From assembly GCA_020216985.1 (NCBI GenBank), contig JAIWOH010000175.1, positions 1 to 10,000 on the forward strand: a stretch of 10,000 bases of DNA. Direction: 5' to 3'. Source of the DNA: Nitrospira sp. GTDB lineage: Bacteria; Nitrospirota; Nitrospiria; Nitrospirales; Nitrospiraceae. The notes beneath the pieces are model-generated. The model saw nothing but the letters and a program-made list of their open reading frames with translations. It was not told where the DNA came from and made no database searches. Position 1 is the first letter of the stretch, and each line of letters opens with the position of its first letter. The position numbers were made by a program, and so were the translations under genes. Shown here piece by piece: positions 6,728-10,000 of the stretch.

Positions 6728-7864
6728 ATGTCGGTTCCCCTGTCCCTCCGCGCGGCGTTGGAACAGGCCGTGGCGGACGGCGTGTTCCCTGGCGCGGTGC
6801 TTGCCGTTCGCCGCGGCGTGACGGACACCTGGCTGATAACGGCCGGACGTCTGTCCTCCCAGCCTCCGGGCGGCGCCGTGACCCCCTCGACGATCTATGA
6901 TCTGGCCTCTCTGACTAAACCGTTGGCGACCGTCACCGCGCTGGCGTTGTTGGTGCAAGAGGGGCGATGCCGGCTTGACGATTCCATCGAATCGTTGTTG
7001 CCGGAACTGGCAGGCGCGGCGGTGGGATCGGCGACGCTTCGGCATTTGCTGACTCACAGTTCTGGTCTCCCGGGCTGGAGAGGATTCTATGAACGGTTGA
7101 GTCCGCAGGCGGTCCTTCCCGCATCGGAGCAGGAACAATCACGAGCCAAGGCGCAGGTGCTCGAATGGATCGGCCGGGAACCCCTTCTCTATGAAAGAGG
7201 CAGCAGAAGCCTCTATAGCGATTTGGGCTTCATGTTGCTGGGGATGGCGGTCGAGCGAATGGGAAAGACGCGGCTGGATAAGTACGTGGGGCAGCGTATT
7301 GTGGAACCGACGGGGGCCGGGCCGTTGCACTACCTGCCGACCGACCAAGAGGGAAAGAGGCGTTTGGCGTCGCTGATCGGGCGAATGGCTTCCACCGAAT
7401 GGGACGATTGGAGAAAGCGTTTGCTCATCGGTGAGGTGCACGATGAAAACGCCGCGGCGCTTGGCGGTGTTGCGGGCCATGCCGGTCTGTTTGGAACGGC
7501 GGAGGCCGTGCTCGCCGTTTCAGGAGCCTGGCTGTCCGCCTATCATGGGAGACCGTCGCTCCTTAACCGGGACGTCGTGCGGGAATTCGTTCGGCCGCCG
7601 AACGAGGGAGCCGCCTCGACCTGGGCCTTGGGATGGGAGACGCCGTCGGTTCCTTCCTCTTCGGGACGCCATTTCTCGCGACGATCGTTCGGACATCTGG
7701 GCTACACGGGGACGTCGATCTGGATCGATCCCGTCGGCGAGCTGGAAGTGGTGCTGTTGTCGAATCGGGTACATCCCACCCGGAAAAACGAGAAGATTAA
7801 GGCGTTTCGCCCTGCGATACACGATCTTGTGTGTCAGGAACGCATGCGTGGAGTCTCGGGCTGA
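6728..7864 (+). CDS. Serine hydrolase, beta-lactamase (class C / penicillin-binding) family, predicted cytoplasmic
   Basis: The 378-residue protein has the three signatures of the class C beta-lactamase / DD-peptidase fold: SLTK at 61-64 (nucleophile Ser61, Lys64), YSD at 163-165 in place of Tyr-x-Asn, and HLGYTGT at 323-329 in place of the Lys-Thr-Gly triad. The stretch HDENAAALGGVAGHAGLFGT (238-257) is typical of the esterase/hydrolase branch of the family. I see no signal peptide or membrane helix, so it probably acts in the cytoplasm. The substrate is unknown: muropeptide recycling would fit the neighbours, but a general esterase is possible. It starts 57 bp after divIVA with only a weak ribosome site (GGGCG), and may be on the same transcript. 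Its 3' end overlaps the opposing small gene by 31 bp. Confidence 0.88.
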   Translation: MSVPLSLRAALEQAVADGVFPGAVLAVRRGVTDTWLITAGRLSSQPPGGAVTPSTIYDLASLTKPLATVTALALLVQEGRCRLDDSIESLLPELAGAAVGSATLRHLLTHSSGLPGWRGFYERLSPQAVLPASEQEQSRAKAQVLEWIGREPLLYERGSRSLYSDLGFMLLGMAVERMGKTRLDKYVGQRIVEPTGAGPLHYLPTDQEGKRRLASLIGRMASTEWDDWRKRLLIGEVHDENAAALGGVAGHAGLFGTAEAVLAVSGAWLSAYHGRPSLLNRDVVREFVRPPNEGAASTWALGWETPSVPSSSGRHFSRRSFGHLGYTGTSIWIDPVGELEVVLLSNRVHPTRKNEKIKAFRPAIHDLVCQERMRGVSG

Positions 7865-8172
7865 TCGGCGTACTCGACCCACGTTTCCTTCTCGGCCAGG
7901 TAGCGCGCTCCTTTGAAGTTGACCCTGGTCCGCATTTGCGTAAAGCCGAACTCCTGGAGTTTTTGAACCACTTCCTTGACCGCCGCAGCGATGGTGGAAT
8001 GAGAGCCGCTTTCGACGGTGAGGGCTTCGTAGGTGACTTTGGCCGTATAGCCCGAGGAAGAACGATGAACGAGGATGGCACGATTAAAATAACGATCGCT
8101 AGGATCGACCCCCTCGATCTGGTGTTTTTCGACAAGCCCTTCTTTTCTGAAAAGCAACGGCAATGTACTCAT
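7834..8172 (-). CDS. Hypothetical protein, 112 residues, own promoter
   Basis: I do not recognise the family. The protein is small, basic to neutral and without a signal peptide or membrane helix. Its pattern suggests an alpha/beta domain: strands at about 29-37 (YFNRAILVH) and 42-55 (YTAKVTYEALTVES), a helix at about 59-76 (STIAAAVKEVVQKLQEFGF), then strands at about 79-101 (MRTRVNFKGARYLAEKETWVEY). Support for a real gene: GGAGG at 8177-8181 just before the ATG, a perfect TATAAT further upstream, and sensible residue composition. A plus-strand frame of similar size over the same bases (7831-8208) begins with GTG and has no ribosome site. It converges on the serine hydrolase and diverges from the phosphatidyltransferase gene, so it stands outside both transcripts. 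Confidence 0.78.
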   Translation of the reverse strand: MSTLPLLFRKEGLVEKHQIEGVDPSDRYFNRAILVHRSSSGYTAKVTYEALTVESGSHSTIAAAVKEVVQKLQEFGFTQMRTRVNFKGARYLAEKETWVEYADQPETPRMRS

Positions 8173-8223
8173 GCTTCCTCCCCAAGACGCACCGCACCCG
8201 CATTATGAAAGACGCGTTAATTC

Positions 8224-8252
8224 ATTATAGAAACGTCGTTCGCCGACTGCAA
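8224..8252 (-). promoter_or_regulatory. Sigma-70 promoter of the minus-strand hypothetical gene
   Basis: Read on the minus strand: -35 TTGCAG (plus 8247-8252), a 17-base spacer, and -10 TATAAT (plus 8224-8229), a perfect -10 match with TTG kept in the -35. Transcription would begin near 8217 and leave a leader of about 45 bases before the ATG at 8172. Confidence 0.7.
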
Positions 8253-8257
8253 CTTCG

Positions 8258-8286
8258 TTGACAAGCCGGATGGCGGTTACTAAGAT
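8258..8286 (+). promoter_or_regulatory. Sigma-70 promoter of the CDP-alcohol phosphatidyltransferase gene
   Basis: Perfect -35 TTGACA at 8258-8263, a 17-base spacer and -10 TAAGAT at 8281-8286 (4 of 6). The expected transcription start, near 8293, lies only about 12 bases before the ATG at 8305, which also lacks a clear ribosome site. Its -35 is 5 bp from the -35 of the divergent promoter. Confidence 0.62.
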
Positions 8287-8304
8287 GGCGCCCGATCATT
8301 TTCC

Positions 8305-8847
8305 ATGAACATTCCCAACAGTCTGACGATTCTCCGCATTCTGCTGATTCCCGTTTATATCGGCTGCATGACATACGGCGAATACGGGCTTGCTCTTGTA
8401 GCGCTCCTGCTTGCCGGCCTCACGGACGCCGTCGACGGCTTGATCGCCCGCAGGTGGAATCAGCAAACCAGGCTGGGAATGTTTCTTGATCCTCTCGCCG
8501 ATAAATTGCTCTTGACGTCGGGATTTCTCTCTCTTGCCTGGTTGCATCTCGTTCCGTCGTGGTTGGTGATTTTGGTCGTGAGTCGCGATGCGATTCTTCT
8601 CCTCGGCACGGCCGTGGCCCACCTGACGGCGGCCCAGCTCGACGTCACGCCGACGATGTGGGGAAAGGGAACGACGGCGCTGCAGTTGACGTACCTGTTC
8701 TTGACGGTTCTTCTCACGTGGCTTGGCAAGAGCCTGTCTATTCTTACTCCGCTCATGGCGGTCATGGTCGCGTTTACTTTAATTTCCGGCTTTCAATACC
8801 TGCAACGGGGCTATCGCAACAGCAACCTGCCCAGCTTGCCCAGATGA
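8305..8847 (+). CDS. CDP-alcohol phosphatidyltransferase: phosphatidylglycerophosphate synthase (PgsA) or CAP-type cardiolipin synthase
   Basis: This family of polytopic membrane enzymes moves a phosphatidyl group from CDP-diacylglycerol to an alcohol. The complete signature D-x2-DG-x2-AR-x8-G-x3-D-x3-D is present: Asp41, Asp44-Gly45, Ala48-Arg49, Gly58, Asp62 and Asp66, which bind the metal ions and CDP. About five to six hydrophobic helices fill the 180 residues. The N-terminus NIPNSLTILRILLIP is typical of PgsA, as is the size. However, SRDAILLL (93-100) and GKGTTALQL (120-128) resemble the eukaryotic or actinobacterial-type cardiolipin synthases, where PgsA usually has SREI. The product is thus either phosphatidylglycerophosphate or cardiolipin, both lipids that favour DivIVA and FtsA membrane sites. 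The upstream frame has no better start. Confidence 0.88.
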   Translation: MNIPNSLTILRILLIPVYIGCMTYGEYGLALVALLLAGLTDAVDGLIARRWNQQTRLGMFLDPLADKLLLTSGFLSLAWLHLVPSWLVILVVSRDAILLLGTAVAHLTAAQLDVTPTMWGKGTTALQLTYLFLTVLLTWLGKSLSILTPLMAVMVAFTLISGFQYLQRGYRNSNLPSLPR

Positions 8848-8856
8848 GCGATCACG

Positions 8857-8886
8857 TTTTCCGATGGTCGCTCCTCATCCGGAAAA
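8857..8886 (+). terminator. Possible terminator hairpin after the phosphatidyltransferase gene
   Basis: TTTTCCGATG (8857-8866) can pair with CATCCGGAAAA (8876-8886), a 10-bp stem with one bulged base and a 9-base loop, starting 10 bases after the stop codon. The sequence after it is AT-rich but not a clean T run (TAATGTAATTATTTT), so termination may be partial. Confidence 0.42.
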
Positions 8887-8901
8887 TAATGTAATTATTT
8901 T
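8883..8901. repeat. AT-rich perfect palindrome touching the pilC -35 box
   Basis: AAAATAAT-GTA-ATTATTTT has two perfect 8-base arms around a 3-base centre. The right arm shares its last two bases with the TTGACA box of the next promoter. Such a placement suits an operator or an UP-like element; it also follows the hairpin at 8857-8886 and could aid termination. Confidence 0.6.
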
Positions 8902-8928
8902 GACAGGTTTTCGGCCTCCCAGTAGACT
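8900..8928 (+). promoter_or_regulatory. Sigma-70 promoter of the pilC-like gene
   Basis: Perfect -35 TTGACA at 8900-8905, a 17-base spacer and -10 TAGACT at 8923-8928 (4 of 6). The start would be near 8935, giving a leader of about 72 bases. The leader contains a small GCCCC/GGGGC hairpin (8965-8969 with 8983-8987) just upstream of the AAGGA at 8991-8995. Confidence 0.62.
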
Positions 8929-9006
8929 TTCCGCAGGCGAATCGTTTCCGCGTGCGCGGCGCAAGCCCCTTAGTAAGCAAGTGGGGCAAGAAGGACGAAC
9001 AAGACC

Positions 9007-10000
9007 ATGGCCACTTTTGCATACGTCGGACGAACCAAATCCGGAGCGGTTAGAAAGGGAGAGCTTGTCGCGAAGACACGCGACGAAGCGGTTGAAATTC
9101 TCCGCAAACAGAGCGTCGTCGTCACGAGCCTTCAGGAGAAAGCGGGCAAGGCGGCGTTTTCTTTCAGTATCAGAGGCGGGGTCAGTGAGAAGGACCTGGT
9201 CGTCTTCACTCGTCAGTTCGGCACGATGATCAACGCCGGTCTTCCCTTGGTTCAGTGCCTGGACATCCTGGCGACCCAGTCGGAGAACGCCGTGCTGAAA
9301 AAGGCCGTCGGTGAAATCAAAACCGACGTCGAATCGGGGTCCACCTTCTCGGATTCGCTCCGCAAACACCCCAAGATTTTCGATGATTTGTACGTGAACA
9401 TGGTGCATGCCGGTGAGGTCGGCGGATTGTTGGACACGATCATGAGCCGCCTGTCCAAGCACATTGAAAAGGCCATGAAATTGAAAGGACAAATCAAGAG
9501 CGCGATGGTCTACCCCTCGGCGATCATCGGCATCGCCATCATCGTCATCACCGTCCTCATGATTTGGGTGATCCCCGTTTTTGAGAAAATGTTCAAAGAA
9601 ATGTCCGGCGGGACCATGGCGCTGCCAGGGCCGACGCAGCTCGTGATCGACATGAGCAACTTCGTGCAGGCCAGTTGGTACGTGATCGTGGCCGCGATCA
9701 TCGGCGTCGTCGTCGCGGTCAAAAAGTACTATGCGACCGCTCAAGGACGGTTGGTGATCGATAAGTCGTTGCTGAAATTGCCGATCTTCGGCAGCCTCAT
9801 CCTCAAGGCGTCCGTGGCCAAGTTCACGCGAACTCTGGGGACGTTGCTGTCCAGCGGGGTACCCTTGCTGGAGGCGCTCACGATTTGTGCGAAGACGGCC
9901 GGGAACAAGGTCGTCGAAGGTGCGCTTTTGGAGGCAAAAGTCAGCATCAGCGGTGGAAAGACGATCGCCGATCCGCTCGCCAAGAGCGGGACGTTTCCCA
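9007..10000 (+). CDS. pilC: Type IV pilus / type II secretion inner-membrane platform protein PilC/GspF, 3' end beyond the window
   Basis: PilC/GspF proteins form the inner-membrane platform that couples the assembly ATPase to pilin insertion. The 331 visible codons (family length about 400) show the N-terminal domain beginning ATFAYVGRTKSGAVRKGEL and the first T2SSF domain from about 65 to 190 with FTRQFGTMINAGLPL (67-81) and HAGEVGGLLD (134-143). A membrane helix lies at about 169-192 and a second at about 221-239. The second T2SSF domain begins with the internal repeat FTRTLGTLLSSGVPLLEAL (273-291). The third helix lies beyond the edge. The ATG at 9007 has AAGGA 11 bases upstream and gives the usual family start. 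PilC of type IV pili is more likely than GspF because of the N-terminal sequence style, but the neighbours that would decide are not visible. Confidence 0.92.
   Translation, partial: MATFAYVGRTKSGAVRKGELVAKTRDEAVEILRKQSVVVTSLQEKAGKAAFSFSIRGGVSEKDLVVFTRQFGTMINAGLPLVQCLDILATQSENAVLKKAVGEIKTDVESGSTFSDSLRKHPKIFDDLYVNMVHAGEVGGLLDTIMSRLSKHIEKAMKLKGQIKSAMVYPSAIIGIAIIVITVLMIWVIPVFEKMFKEMSGGTMALPGPTQLVIDMSNFVQASWYVIVAAIIGVVVAVKKYYATAQGRLVIDKSLLKLPIFGSLILKASVAKFTRTLGTLLSSGVPLLEALTICAKTAGNKVVEGALLEAKVSISGGKTIADPLAKSGTFP

Noticed and set aside
7831..8208. Plus-strand open frame of 125 codons over the minus-strand hypothetical gene
   Set aside because: GTG start, no ribosome site, overlaps the end of the serine hydrolase gene; the minus strand has the promoter and ribosome site.
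8962..9003. Four CAAG repeats in the pilC leader
   Set aside because: Irregular spacing and only four bases long; expected by chance.
8935..9006. Possible c-di-GMP (GEMM) riboswitch before pilC
   Set aside because: Such switches do occur before pilus genes, but the leader is too short and lacks the conserved two-helix core.
8875..9744. Minus-strand open frame of 289 codons opposite pilC
   Set aside because: Its protein is His/Asp-rich low-complexity sequence, while the plus strand encodes a clear PilC/GspF.

Overview
The window is the downstream half of a division and cell wall (dcw) cluster from a GC-rich, probably diderm bacterium, followed by a few separately transcribed envelope genes. 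The gene set, the overall style of the proteins and a DivIVA in an otherwise Gram-negative-looking cluster suggest Nitrospirota, most likely a Nitrospira-like organism. That placement is my inference from gene order and protein character; there is no rRNA or other marker here.

Region 1 (1-6670, all plus strand) reads as one tightly packed operon: the last codons of an upstream gene (probably ddl or another mur gene), then ftsQ, ftsA, ftsZ, pgeF (yfiH/ylmD type), yggS (ylmE), proC, yggT (ylmG) and divIVA. Starts and stops overlap or lie a few bases apart (ATGA at 46, ATGTCTAG at 5019, TGATG at 5835), so translational coupling is likely. The genes combine assembly of the division ring (FtsQ, FtsA, FtsZ), cell-wall precursor proofreading (PgeF), PLP homeostasis and proline synthesis (YggS, ProC), and membrane or septum organisation (YggT, DivIVA). 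The order matches the Gram-positive ftsZ-ylmD-ylmE-sepF-ylmG-divIVA block, except that proC sits where sepF would be.

Region 2 (6671-7864) holds a leaderless (no signal peptide) beta-lactamase-fold serine hydrolase, probably the end of the same transcript. It converges on, and overlaps by 31 bp, a small minus-strand gene (7834-8172) for a 112-residue protein of unknown function.

Region 3 (8173-8304) is a compact divergent promoter region: a perfect TATAAT for the minus-strand gene and a perfect TTGACA for the plus-strand gene, with the two -35 boxes only 5 bp apart. The plus promoter drives a CDP-alcohol phosphatidyltransferase (PgsA or CAP-type cardiolipin synthase).

Region 4 (8848-10000) has an imperfect hairpin, an AT-rich perfect palindrome touching a good sigma-70 -35 box, and the first 331 codons of a PilC/GspF-type inner-membrane platform protein that runs off the window edge.

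I found no mobile element, CRISPR array, tRNA or rRNA. The most interesting points are the duplicated PTFLR motif in the FtsZ tail, the proC-for-sepF arrangement, the orphan minus-strand gene with its back-to-back promoters, and the palindrome at the pilC promoter. None of these amounts to a clearly new system.
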